Below are positions 9,498-20,542 of a DNA stretch of 64,000 bases, piece after piece. A model generated the notes under the pieces. It ran no database searches, was not told where the DNA came from, and was given only the letters and a program-made list of their open reading frames with translations. Within the stretch, counting starts at the first letter, position 1; each line of letters starts with the position of its first letter. A program made the translations under genes and the position numbers. The stretch comes from Davidsoniella eucalypti (taxonomy: Eukaryota; Ascomycota; Sordariomycetes; Microascales; Ceratocystidaceae), in contig RMBW01000118.1 in the NCBI GenBank assembly GCA_004009845.1, forward strand, positions 1-64,000, written 5' to 3'.

Positions 9498-10199
9498 CTA
9501 CCTTGTATCTGATTCATCCCTTGTCTTATTTGCTACTTTCCATCGATATTCCCGCTCTATGCCAAGTCGATGCTGGGCAGTATCGCACAGCTTTTCGTTT
9601 CCACACTCACATTCGGCACCCTCACGAAGCCAACGGTAAGTCAAACTCCACCGGTCAGCCCGCGGCCGGCAACTGCCATCAGCCAATGGATCCGTCTTAC
9701 GGGCTCGGATGCCGTGGGTCCAGTGTAGGCGCGAGTCGCCGCTCATCTGGATAAGACTGCGTGCTGGCAAGTCCACATCGACGATACGGGGACTACTAGT
9801 AGAAGACTTAAATGAAGGGCGCCCATCTTTGAACTGCATCGTTATCGGCGCTCCTAGAGAAAGCGCATATAGCTGGTCAAAGGCGCTATGTGTGTCAACG
9901 TGGGGTGGGATGCCTGTCCCTGGAGGATAATGCTGGAGACAGACTTGGTCCGGCGGGCGACCCTCATAGTTAGGAAGCAGAGGGAGCAGCCAGTCCGGGA
10001 ATGGGATGAAAGGAATGTCCCGGTCAATTCCAAACGTCTTGTAGCTAAATGTGAAGCCGTAGTGGAGTGAGAGGCGGCCTTCACGCTTAGGCCAGTCAAG
10101 CCCGTGGCGGAAGATTTCGATTAGGCTAGCTTCATGGGTAGCAGTGATAAAGTCTTGCTGCATCCGGACACCAGACGGGTCGATATTTAAGGTTTCCAT
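9498..10199 (-). CDS. AlkB-like 2-oxoglutarate/Fe(II) dioxygenase (ALKBH8-like fold)
   Basis: 233 aa from the ATG at 10199, giving METLNIDPSG followed by the conserved DFIT..EASLIEIF start; an in-frame ATG at 10268 would add 23 residues that look non-conserved. The double-stranded beta-helix core is complete. HYPPGTGIPPHVDTHSAF holds the iron-binding HxD, LHWTHGI the distal His, and RWSLTYR the RxxxxxR pair that binds 2-oxoglutarate in AlkB proteins. A short Cys-containing tail (ECECGNEKLC) follows. Members of this family oxidatively demethylate nucleic acids or modify tRNA wobble uridines. This protein has no methyltransferase or RNA-recognition domain, so its substrate is not deducible. It is intact although it sits among broken genes. 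Confidence 0.85.
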   Translation of the reverse strand: METLNIDPSGVRMQQDFITATHEASLIEIFRHGLDWPKREGRLSLHYGFTFSYKTFGIDRDIPFIPFPDWLLPLLPNYEGRPPDQVCLQHYPPGTGIPPHVDTHSAFDQLYALSLGAPITMQFKDGRPSFKSSTSSPRIVDVDLPARSLIQMSGDSRLHWTHGIRARKTDPLADGSCRPRADRWSLTYRWLREGAECECGNEKLCDTAQHRLGIEREYRWKVANKTRDESDTR

Positions 10200-12606
10200 A
10201 GTAAGGACAACCAAAGATGACTTTATAGAACATATGATTTGTGGTGGAAAGAGAGATAATTTGACCATAAGTGTAGATCACGTGTATCTACATGGGGTTA
10301 GGGTTAATTAAAGAAAAGATTTTATGAGATGACGATTATCGCTCGATCTTGGCACAAGACTTGGCAGAAGACTTACACAGGACTACATCTGGCAGTTTTC
10401 TCTGTAGCCATTCTCTTGACGACGTACCATGGCGGCCTTGTTCTCTAACGCTGCCGAAACTTATTTCCATTCATGCAACATAATTGCCTTGGTTTCATCT
10501 ACTTATTGATCTCTGTTGAACCACCGCCTGTAACCTGTCAACCGGTAACCTGAACCTGCAGAGCGAGGAAACCTCTTTTGTGTGTGTGTACAAGTACTAC
10601 CACAAAAGCTGCATCTACCTTTGTCCGCATGTAACAACCCGTATCAAGCATGGCCTCCTTCGGGTCTTTTCTAGCTTTTTTCCTGGAAGCTTTATCTCGC
10701 CTACTAATCAGGCTTGTTTTCTCTCATGTTTGGTTTTCAGTTTGTTTTCTTGTTCTCCCGATAACTTCTTCAAATTGGATAAACAAATTCGTCATAGATC
10801 GGGTAGAGAATCAGAAACTTAAACGAGATTGTCTTTCTGTGACGATCGAATATCTCCTTATTAGAGCATATATGGGGCTTTTAATATGTGGACTAGAATG
10901 TAGGCTAGACGCTAAATTCCGTGCTATGATAGAATGGCTTTTGGCTTAGAGTAGCAGTCGGCCAGGGCCTCGATCTGCGGTGTTCGTCCGGAGTCGGAAA
11001 CCTGTAGATAAGAAGGGAAAGACTCGCTTTCGCATACTTAGTAAGCAGCAAGAAGATCAGAAGCTCTGGAGTAATTAAAATATATTCCCAAGCCACAGAA
11101 AAAGATGAATTCGATGATATCGTTGCTTCCGAGTGGCATTTTTTTCGTTTGGGTTGATTTTCGTCTACAACTGGAAGCGGCAAATTGCGCCGCCGATCCC
11201 ATACTATCTATTAGCCGGTAAGCTATATCGGAGACCCAAGTTACACTGCTTTTGGGGACATGCTCCTAAATCAAGGAAAGTATATCAGCAAACGACAGAA
11301 AAGAGCTTGTCGTTGGAACAAAACTAGCATGCTAGATAACGATAGATAAGCGCCTGCTTGGAAGGAGGCCCTACGGACACAAGGTAAGGGGGAGAGAAGA
11401 ACGAGAAATCAATAACAAAAAGCCTCTTGTTTTCGTAAGGCCGGCGTTCAACAAAGCACCGCCGGAAGGCCGGGCAAGCCACTGTGTGTCATGTTGCTGG
11501 CCGATTTTCCCGCCTTCTATCGTCAGGATTTTGATAGGTTCACGATCCTCGGCTGCAACTCTAGCTCGTGATTGTCAAGATAAGACGGCGCTGTTTTGGT
11601 GTTCAAGACCGCAGGGCTTATCTCTCGATGCAACGCAACTGATCGTCATCGGCGCATGGACTATATAGAGAAGCGTTGTTTGTGTGGGGGAAGGCGTCTT
11701 TATTTAATTTTTTATCACACAATTCCCGCCACGCCACTTTGAGTAATAGCTTATATGCCCGGAAAGAAGAAAAAAGACGATTTAAGCTAAAAGCCATGGC
11801 AAAAGAGTACTTACGCTCCGGAATCCGGGTTCCTAATTGGGAATTGGCGTTATCTGGCCCGATGTTTGGCTTACAACACTTGGCAGTACAAAACAACGAG
11901 AATGCCCGGCTTGATGCTTCTTAGTTGTTCTGGTCTTTTTTCCTGTGCCAGCACCCTGAACAAGACAATCAATCTTGTCTTCAAGTCTTAGACTTCAATT
12001 ACTGACAAGACAACCCGGTCCCTTCAGGTATCCTGCTGTTAGCCTACCCCATTTCTCTTCTTCCATTTCTTTCTCGTGGACTTATCGTCTTTGTCCTAGC
12101 CGATATTGGCTCGGCTTGTTTCCTTTCTGGTTCCTTGTGTAGCGAACGAGGAGAGTCAAACAGCATAAAGACAGACAGATAAACTGTCTCACAGTCGCTT
12201 GAGTCGCACGTGCCAAGCCAACGCTCTTGTAGTGTTTTCAGGTACTATAGTCACACTTTGGCAGCACGGGTAGTACTCACTGTTGTTTTATCTTCCTTCC
12301 ATTGCTCATCTCGGTCCTCGTTCTCGGGTCTGATCTAGACACCAGGCTTGGTTTACTTTGCCTGAGTCAACAATCTTGTAGGAAAGATTTCAGCTATCTT
12401 GTGTCTCTGCTTTGTGGTCTGTCTTGGGATTGCATAAGAAGAGCATCAGATCTGCCTCTTCCCGTTCGAGTCTTGCCTTTCGTTCTCTTTGCGCTTTGGC
12501 TACTTATCGGGTGCTTTTGCTAGTATCTGTTCAGTACCAGAAGCCTTAATATATACAGTCCATCTCTTCATATATACTTATAGTTAAGACTTTTGGCTTC
12601 TTCACA
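10200..12606. other. Long gene-free stretch upstream of the NUP gene
   Basis: No gene supported. It includes a two-unit telomere-like GGGTTAGGGTTA at about 10293-10304, mixed short frames at 10580-11330 and 11486-11930 without domains, and the promoter region of the gene starting at 12607. A TATA-like TTAATATATAC lies at about 12546-12556, some 50 bp before that ATG. Confidence 0.45.
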
Positions 12607-13995
12607 ATGCTCTTTAGTTCAGCTACCCGTCAGTTGCTGTTGGCCAGCACATTGCTACTTTTTGCGCCGTCTGCTGGTGCTTATGCCGTTGGTAACAAGA
12701 CGGTGAAGCCCGGTTCGGGTACTAATGCTGCTAATGGAGCCCCAATTCCCGCTCCGCCTAAGATTGCGCCCAAGGTGCTTATTTTTAGCCTGGTAAGTCT
12801 CTTGGCCTTATTACTATTAACCTAGCTTCTAACTGCGCCATAGTTCCCGTCGGAAGCCAACATTTGGTACGAGCGCTGGGGTGAGAGTGGACTCGGTGAC
12901 CTTGAGGCAGTCGAGAAAGCTTCTCCCGGTCTGTCGATGCTATATCCGTACGTTCACTGCACACAGGATCACTCCGTATGCCAGGTAACTACGTCGATGG
13001 GCGAAATCAACGCGGCGTCTACAGCCATGGCCATGGGTCTATCGCCTCTATTCGACCTGACTTCGACCTACATCCTCATTGCAGGCATTGCTGGCGTCAA
13101 CCCACAGCGCGCCACACTTGGTAGCGTGGCACTAGCCAAGTACTCGGTCCAAGTTGCGCTACAGTATGAGATTGACCCGCGTGAGATGCCGGACAACTGG
13201 ACTACTGGCTACGTCTCGTACGGCAGAACTATGCCATTCGAGTACCCAACCGATCTGTATGGCTCTGAAGTTTTCGAGCTTAACGAGGCGCTGCGCGATC
13301 TTGCCTTTGGCTTTGCGGCTAATGCCTCGCTGGCGGACTCTGATGAGGCCAATGACTATCGCCAACGTTATGCGCCCATGGGTACCGAGATGCTTGCTGC
13401 TACTGAGCCTCCGTCTGTTGTCAAGTGTGACACGGCTACCAGCGACGTCTACTACAGTGGTAAGCTCCTATGCGAGAGCTTTGACAACGTCAGCACTGTG
13501 TGGACCAACGGTAGTGCCGAGTATTGTATGACGGCCCAGGAGGACAGTGCTATTCTTGAAGTCTTTGTGCGTCTGTCCATCGAAGGTCTCGTCGACTATA
13601 GCCGTATGATCCTGATGCGGTCTGGCTCCGACTTTGACCGCCCGCCTGTTGGTATCTCTGCCTACGACCATCTGCTAGTTGTTGATCAGAACGGTTTCAC
13701 CATTGCCGTCGACAACCTCTACAACGCCGGTATCAACATTGTCAAGGGCATCTTGTCCAAGTGGGATTGCACTTTCAAGAAGGGTGTGGCCGCTACTAAC
13801 TACATTGGCGATATATGGGGCTCCCTTGGCGGTGAGCCGGACTTTGGCCCCGGAAGTATCACTGGCGGTGGACCTATCAAATCTGGTGGCCAGACTGGAA
13901 CTCTCGTGACTAAGCGCAGCCTATCTTCGAGAAACAACATGGCAGCCAATCGCAGACTAGGCGGTAGATTCCATGTATCCGGCGTCCGCCCCTAA
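12607..13995 (+). CDS. Secreted NUP-family protein (purine nucleoside permease-like)
   Basis: Two exons, 12607-12792 and 12844-13995, joined across a 51 bp intron (GTAAGT...CATAG) in phase 0 give 445 aa. The N-terminus has a hydrophobic signal segment (LLLASTLLLFAPSAGAYA, residues about 10-28). The body after PKVLIFSL/FPSEANIWYERW matches the fungal NUP family, including YPYVHCT, SMGEINAASTAMAMGLSP and an ILIAGIAGVNP segment. The fold is related to nucleoside phosphorylases. Family members were described as purine nucleoside permeases (Candida NUP), but these proteins have no multi-pass membrane topology, so an extracellular nucleoside-binding or hydrolysing role is as likely. The C-terminus is Gly/Ser-rich and basic, with no GPI signal visible. 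Confidence 0.9.
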
Positions 13996-15081
13996 ATTGA
14001 AGATAGAGGTCTAAGTGGTGTTGAAAACGGTGTGCTATAAGTACTTTTTTATTATTTTCTCTTCTGTTCTTTCTTTATCTTATTTTTTTGTATTCCTTTG
14101 TTATATATACACTCCCACTCCTTTTTTTATCTTTCCATGATTTCCTATATCTTTTCTTATTTATATACATATGTACTCCAAACTGTATCACTAATATATC
14201 TTTAACTTTTACTACTTCCATTATCTACTATAAATTACAACTGCTACTGTGGCCTGTGACTGTGAAAACTCGCTGTAGCGGTGCCTTGCATGAGAGCGTC
14301 ACAGTGGGAATACCAAGACAAGATTCAAGTCTGGTTACCCACCGTCACGTGCAGATTGATCAAATCCCACCGGGAGCGAATTTATGTCTTCGCAGATTTA
14401 AGTTGCCAATAGGAGGAGAAGCCCGTTTCAAGGACCGAAATAAGGAGAGTTTATCGTGCGACGTCAACGTTAGGGTTACGTACTGGCAGGGCGAAATGAC
14501 ACTGTGATTTTGTCACACTTTGCAAATACTATATCTTTACTAGCATATACACAGTACTAACACAGTATGATCGGCGGCAAAGTGCTTACTCTCAGCACAA
14601 CAACGCCACAGGCATGATCACCAGGACTTGGGTAGGTGCTCAAATAAAGCTCTAGCAGTGATCAGGATGGAAACTGCCCCCAAGCATCACAATCACAATC
14701 TTCATTGGCCCTGAAATCCTTACTTGGCCTGAACAGGATTAATATTTTTTTCTCAAATTGTTGTATTTTCTGATTCGTCCAGATTGAACATTCGACAGAA
14801 GTTATCACACCCAGCCTTGTATAAAAAAGTTAGAAAGGAAGGACCAAGACAATAATAAACAACAACAAGGAAAGGAAACTACCAACGCCAGAGTCTATAT
14901 AATTATTATCACCAAAATCGGCTACTATTTACTACTTGTTATCCCCGAAGAAGAATATATTTTTTAAGTCGCTCAAGTTTGCCTTTGCTTTGATCTGATC
15001 TGATTTGATCTGCCGATCTGTCTCCTTTTCTTGCCCAGGGCAAAATAATCTCGAGTAAGAGCGAGCCTATTCGAACCGCCA
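13996..15081. other. Intergenic region between the NUP gene and IKS1
   Basis: T-rich 3' flank of the NUP gene (14040-14260), a more GC-balanced segment of unknown nature (about 14265-14510, containing a CACGTG at 14346), then the promoter and 5' leader of IKS1. No gene supported. Confidence 0.5.
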
Positions 15082-17667
15082 ATGTCACTATCCTTGATTC
15101 CATATTCTTCTTCTGAGGGCCGCGAGATTGTGCTGTGAGTAGCATCCTTCAGTACCCAGACTGTTCTTTTCCGCGGTAAAGCAGCGGTATATGGAGTCCT
15201 CTGGGCAGTTCCCACTAACAAGATCCGCGCTAGACGCCACCACAATGCTATCGTCGTGCGAGATCCGACGTCGCAACAACTCGATTTGCGCTCTTTAACT
15301 GAGTGCCCGACGTGCCATCAACCTCTTGGTAACGGAGCTGGTCAGTCATCCGACCGGAGCTTTGATGGGTCTCCGGCGTCCGGCGCTCGCCACGAGTCAT
15401 ACGTGGACCCGGAATACTTCCGGATGCTGCGTAACGGCTCTTACTATGGAGAGAACCACGACAACCACCTTCATAGCCAAGTCTCCGGCCCATCTGGGCC
15501 CCGGACGCCATTAAGACGCTACGCGCCACCAATTCTGCCGCGCAGTGTATCAGCGTCGTCTAGTGCCATTGCCGATGATCCTGAGGACGTACCGCAGAAT
15601 GTCGCTCCAGGGGCTCGCATCAAGCGGGAGGCGCTCAGTCCCAACTACTTCAAGACGTTTTTTGTTGAGGAGCGCGTGCTTGGCAAGGGCGGCAAGGGCA
15701 TCGTCCTGCTAGTGCGGCATCAGATTGACGGATGCGCTCTCGGTAGGTTCAAGTGCTTCTATTTTTTGATCCTGACTAACCCTGGGTAGGTCATTTCGCC
15801 TGTAAGCGAGTCCCAGTGGGCAACGACCACGCCTGGCTTGAGAAAGGTAAGTACGAGTATGCAAACTTTAGATATGACATGCATCTTGATCATTCCACTA
15901 ACCTAGTCTTGCCCTAGTTCTCGTCGAGGTCGAACTGCTTGCCAAGCTGTCGCACCCAAACCTCGTTTCGTATCGCCATGTCTGGCTAGAGGACGTCCAG
16001 CTTACCATGTTTGGGCCGAGTGTAGCCTGCGCTTTTATCCTCCAGCAGTACTGCAACGGCGGTGATCTGCTCAACTATGTAGTTGGCTCGGCTCCGGCTG
16101 CGGCAACCAAGGAGGACCTCAAAGCTCAAATGCGACGCCGGTCCAAGGGCCATATGGAGGCACCGCAGGACCTTAAACGCAAGCTCTCACTTGAGGAGAT
16201 CTACTCACTGTTCAAGGATGTCACATCGGGTCTTGTATATCTGCATGTCAACAGCTACATTCATCGCGATCTCAAGCCAAGCAACTGCCTACTGCACCAT
16301 GACGGAGGAACTGCCACTTGCTTAATCAGTGACTTTGGCGAAGTGCAGGTCGAGAATGCTGCTCGCAAGTCAACCGGTTCGACTGGCACTATCTCCTATT
16401 GTGCCCCTGAGGTGCTGCGACAGGACACAGACGGCCAGTACGGAAACTTCACCACCAAGTCGGATATCTTCTCGCTAGGAATGATCCTATACTTTATGTG
16501 CTTTGGCCGCCTGCCGTATCGTAACTCGAACGCTGTGCAAGAAGAACTTGAGGACATTGATCTCCTGCGCGCAGAGATTCTACACTGGGAGGGCTTTCAC
16601 GAGGAGCGCCGCGAACGGCCCGATTTGCCGCCGAAGTTGTACCAACTTCTCAAGACGTTACTGGCTTTAGATCCAGCAAATCGTCCTAGTGCCGCTGAAG
16701 TGCTTGCTGCTATCAAGACAGAGTCACCGTTCGAAAGTAACACCCGAGTCTCGCCACCGCTTGGCCTGAGGCGCGTCCAGCCGCTAGATACACCATCACC
16801 ATCCACGACGCCTATTCCCGGTTAGTTGTAACCACTAGGCGGCCCGCATAACTAAGTGCTAGTATCAAACCAACCAACTAACGCTACACACATCTTTCTC
16901 TAGATCTGCGGAAGTCGCCGCCTATCAAGCACAACTCGCTACCCACCACTAGCCCAAACCCATTCGCTATGCCACAACCCGCTCGAGCTTCTGGTCGGGA
17001 TCGCGAACGTGGAGAACTAGATAGTCCACGACTAAGACCACATGCCATGGCACTTTCACGTAGTCAGGACTCATTCCATAGCAATCCGTCCCAGTTTAGC
17101 CATCAGTGTGTTTCTGAGGCCTCCTCAGATGTTGACCGTGCACTCCAGCGGTCGCCTACACGCAAATCGTTTCCATCCCCAGGCGATATGCTAAATCATA
17201 CACAGAACATGCCGTTACTCATGGCGCCACCAATGGCCACTGAACATGTTGATCGGGTAGTTGCGTGGAGGGTCTTCCATGGCCTTGTCGTTTTCAATCG
17301 CCTGGCTGAGATCATCGGTGGCCCGGCACTATTATTATTTCGCTGGGTACTGTTTTTGGCAAAGGTAGTTTCCATCGCACAACCATGTACGCCGTATGCG
17401 CCCCGTCTCGGCGTGGCAGTTGTACTTGCCGGTGTAGCGGGTCTCGATTTGTTGCTTCCCATATCACAAGGCAGTCCTTCATTCCCTTCTTCCTCGCTTC
17501 AAACACAAGGTCCCGATAGAACAGCGCAGAGGACACCAACACGACCATTAGTATCGTGGAACGTCGGCACAGGCTTGGTACTTCTCACGATCCATATATT
17601 GATAGTGTGGTGGTCGAATCGGACAGGATCATTGTGCACTATATCAAATAATGGTTGGTCAAGCTGA
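15082..17667 (+). CDS. IKS1: IKS-type serine/threonine protein kinase with C-terminal membrane segments
   Basis: Five exons: 15082-15134, 15234-15742, 15790-15846, 15918-16820, 16904-17667. Splice sites are GT..AG throughout and frame closes to 761 aa. The start gives SLIPYSS..EGREIVL/RHHNAIVVRDPTS and a CPTCHQPL motif. Kinase domain from about residue 152: GKGGKG loop (163), FACKRV lysine (191), YIHRDLKPSN (320), SDFGEV (342), CAPEVL (367) and the FTTKSDIFSLG segment, all catalytic residues present. Three hydrophobic stretches at about 629-662, 674-692 and 730-745 suggest anchoring in a membrane. IKS1 is conserved in fungi but poorly characterised; the yeast gene name comes from sensitivity of its mutant to ira1 suppression and gives little functional help. 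Substrates unknown. Confidence 0.93.
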
Positions 17668-18728
17668 AGAAACCATGTTTTTCTTCAGGGAGATTCGAGA
17701 ATAACAGATTTCTGTATCTCAAAAGAGAACAATACATAAAATATACCAGTACATAGTTATATACATATAGATAAGCACTTTTTCAAGTTTGTTTCTAGTT
17801 ATCACTAAACTATTACACATTAAGTGAGCACAAATCCTCGGTCGTACTACCAAGCTCAATAGAGCGAAGGGACGGATATATAGCTAGAGGCCACTCAAAA
17901 AGAGCCATCTGTGTCTCCATAGCACATAAACATCACGACACGGCAACCAACATGATCTACGGGCCGAGAATGCTAGCAACATCAGCCTTTGCGGGGCTTT
18001 TTCGAACTAGAAAATAAAGTATAGGACGGTCTTGTACGAAACGCGATGTTAGTTGTTGATTAGTCATGGGCTTTCTAAAGCGGAATCAGCGGACTCGAAT
18101 TAGATGGGGGACTCAGTGGATCATTACCAATCTACTTCCCGATTCTGTCTTAGGAAGGAGCTCGACTATAGCAAAGATAGGCAACTCCCATTATCGACTC
18201 GCCATGCTATATATAATTGAATACTATCAACTGTTGAGAGACTTCGACAAGTATCAACTTTAACGCAACATTTTCGTTTTTACCAAAGTAGCAATTACAT
18301 TTGCCCTCGACTATACCTAGTAAGTTTCTTCTCCACCCATAACAGAAGCTATATACTTATGTTCTAGCATTGCTCCATCTACATCGGCACGGCATATTAT
18401 CATAACTATTCATCATGTGCACAATCGAGGTTTGGGTTCATCACCGATGCACCCATGAAGTCAATCAGAGAATCGTTCCATGCTCAAGAAGGCAGAGACA
18501 GCAGCTGGCATGTCTCGGTGTGTCAGAGGAAGTCTCTGTGACCAACAAAATGCCATGCAGCCATATAGGGTGTTCGTTTGAAGGGAAATACTAAAGAAAC
18601 GGATGGCATAATCGTATGGCACTACCGTCCAAAAGGGTATATGAGCTAGCTTATCATGATACAATACTTGAAATAGACCAAGGCACCCCAAATTTACGCC
18701 AATGTATCCCTCTGCTTTTACATCCCAT
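17668..18728. other. Intergenic region between convergent IKS1 and the C2H2 gene
   Basis: 3' flanks of two convergent genes. Short frames at 18066-18263 and 18461-18691 have no recognisable domain. Nothing else seen. Confidence 0.5.
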
Positions 18729-20542
18729 CTATATGCCGGCCGCCCTTCGGGCTACGTCGCTTCCGGCCAAGTCCCGATCATGCAGCATCTGCCACTTGGT
18801 ATGTTCCGCGTTTATATGCTCCTTGAGTGCCTGTACGCTTCCATAGACATCCGTGCGGCCCTTCGAAGTGCACAAGACGCACCCAAATGTATCTCTACTC
18901 GCATGGCTTTTAGCCAGAAACCGCTGCGTCAGGCGGAAGCCCTCCTTGAGTATCCCATTAACCACAGGAGAGTAATCCGTAGACGACGAAGAAGATGTAG
19001 ATGTAGTAGAAGATGAGGATTTAGTCGTCGCTAGACTTGCCCCCGACACACGTTTTGGTACGCTACGGGCCAACGAAGATGAATCACTGGACGTACGTTG
19101 TTGCGCAGACATAGCTTTCATAGCATGTTCTTCACGCCACGCATAGCCGCAGCGATGACACCAACGTCCATCATCGGCAGCATCGCCCGTCACCTCCGCA
19201 TCGTCGATGCTAGCAGGCGGCAGACTACGCGACAGATCAACTTGTAGCGCCAAAGCCGCTGCGCAAAACACACTGAAAACGCCATTCTTGGGCGTTAGGA
19301 GAGACGGATATCGGGCAGGTATAGTCATGGCCCGCGAGGAGGCGGTAGATGTCGCTATGGAAGATGTGCGGCGCATAGTAGAAAAAGAAGAGGTCGGCGA
19401 TACATGTGCGGTGCTTCTGCTGCTGTTGCTACTTGCACTGCGGGTATGTCGGTGGGTGTTTTTGTAGTGGTTCAAGGATGCAGAGCAAGATGCTGCCGAA
19501 GACGGTGTGCGTGAGAGTGGTCCGGAAAGACAACTTAGATAGCTTGAAGAGGAGGCTGTTACGGCAGAAATAGGACGGGATTTGTCTAGAGCCTGCTGTG
19601 GTGTATATGGAGGCGATGGAAGCACAGTGCCATCGCACATATTAGTGCGTAGAGTCTCGGGCGAGAAAGTAATGCTCGATATGGTTGGCGTAGCCCTTTC
19701 ATCTTCATTCTCGTCATTCTCGCCTCTATATCTATCGTCGTGATTCTCAGCCATCGATTCCGTGATGGAACTAACGCTTTCACGACCCATCCCCGGATTA
19801 TGTCGTGATCCGGCGGTCCTTGCGAATCTCTCTTGCTGTTCTGCGGTTGTATATGTCGGCATATCGCCGGGTAGTTCTTGTGCTGATTGTCGCACAGTCG
19901 ATATAGCATGATATTGCTGTGTGAGGACATGTATAGCATCTCGGCGCATAGCTTCAGATGTAGCTAGCAAACCCCCAAAGGGAAGCGCAGATGGCGATGG
20001 CGAGTCTGAGCAAGTTGGTGCGCTTCGAAGGACTTCGTGGACGCGGGAAAGAGCTTGGACGATAGCCAAAAGATCTTGACGATATAGTTCTTTGTAAACT
20101 CAGTTAGAACATATATACGGCCTTTCCTGTTGTTGTTTTTTTGTAATGACGTACCGTGGCCAACGCTGAATTCTCTCCCCAGCTTTGCTTCTGCTGCGCT
20201 GTACACAGTATGGATGCGTATAGCCGACATTCTATAAGAAGTCGCCAACGAGCAATATTTAGTCTTTCTACCATGCCCATCATCATTGCTGCCATTGCTA
20301 CTTCCACGATAATGATTTCGGCGACCTCCACTCCGTACGAGCTTGTATGATTCGAGAAGATCGTAGCATGAAACGTAGTGGCTGATCAGCAGAGTCACGA
20401 GACCATATATCGTGGTATCAGTTATAGCAAATAAAGGAGCTGGATATTGCTCTTGTTCGTATTGCTGTGTGTTATTTTGAAATGTTGGCCTGGTGAATGT
20501 CGTCATGGCCGACGCAGTAGAAACAGACGCAATCGAATTCAT
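18729..20542 (-). CDS. Fungal C2H2 zinc-finger protein, function unknown
   Basis: Two exons, 20542-20155 and 20098-18729, separated by a 56 bp intron (GTACGT...CTGAG), give 585 aa with frame maintained across the junction (SVGH/VYKELYRQDLLAIVQALSRVHEVL). The N-terminal part holds a hydrophobic helix-like region (YGLVTLLISHYVSCYDLLESYKLV) of a type common to a Pezizomycotina-specific family. The middle is Ser/Thr-rich and disordered. The C-terminal 120 residues contain CHRCGYAW and a single CVLCTS...LKEHINAEH zinc finger. Such proteins are often annotated as transcription factors, but one finger without a basic region does not prove DNA binding. Confidence 0.8.

Noticed and set aside
15246..15255. 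Start of the IKS1 protein near 15245-15256
   Set aside because: The ATG at 15245 is in another frame with an early stop, and the frame of the kinase continues upstream across a good splice junction to the ATG at 15082.
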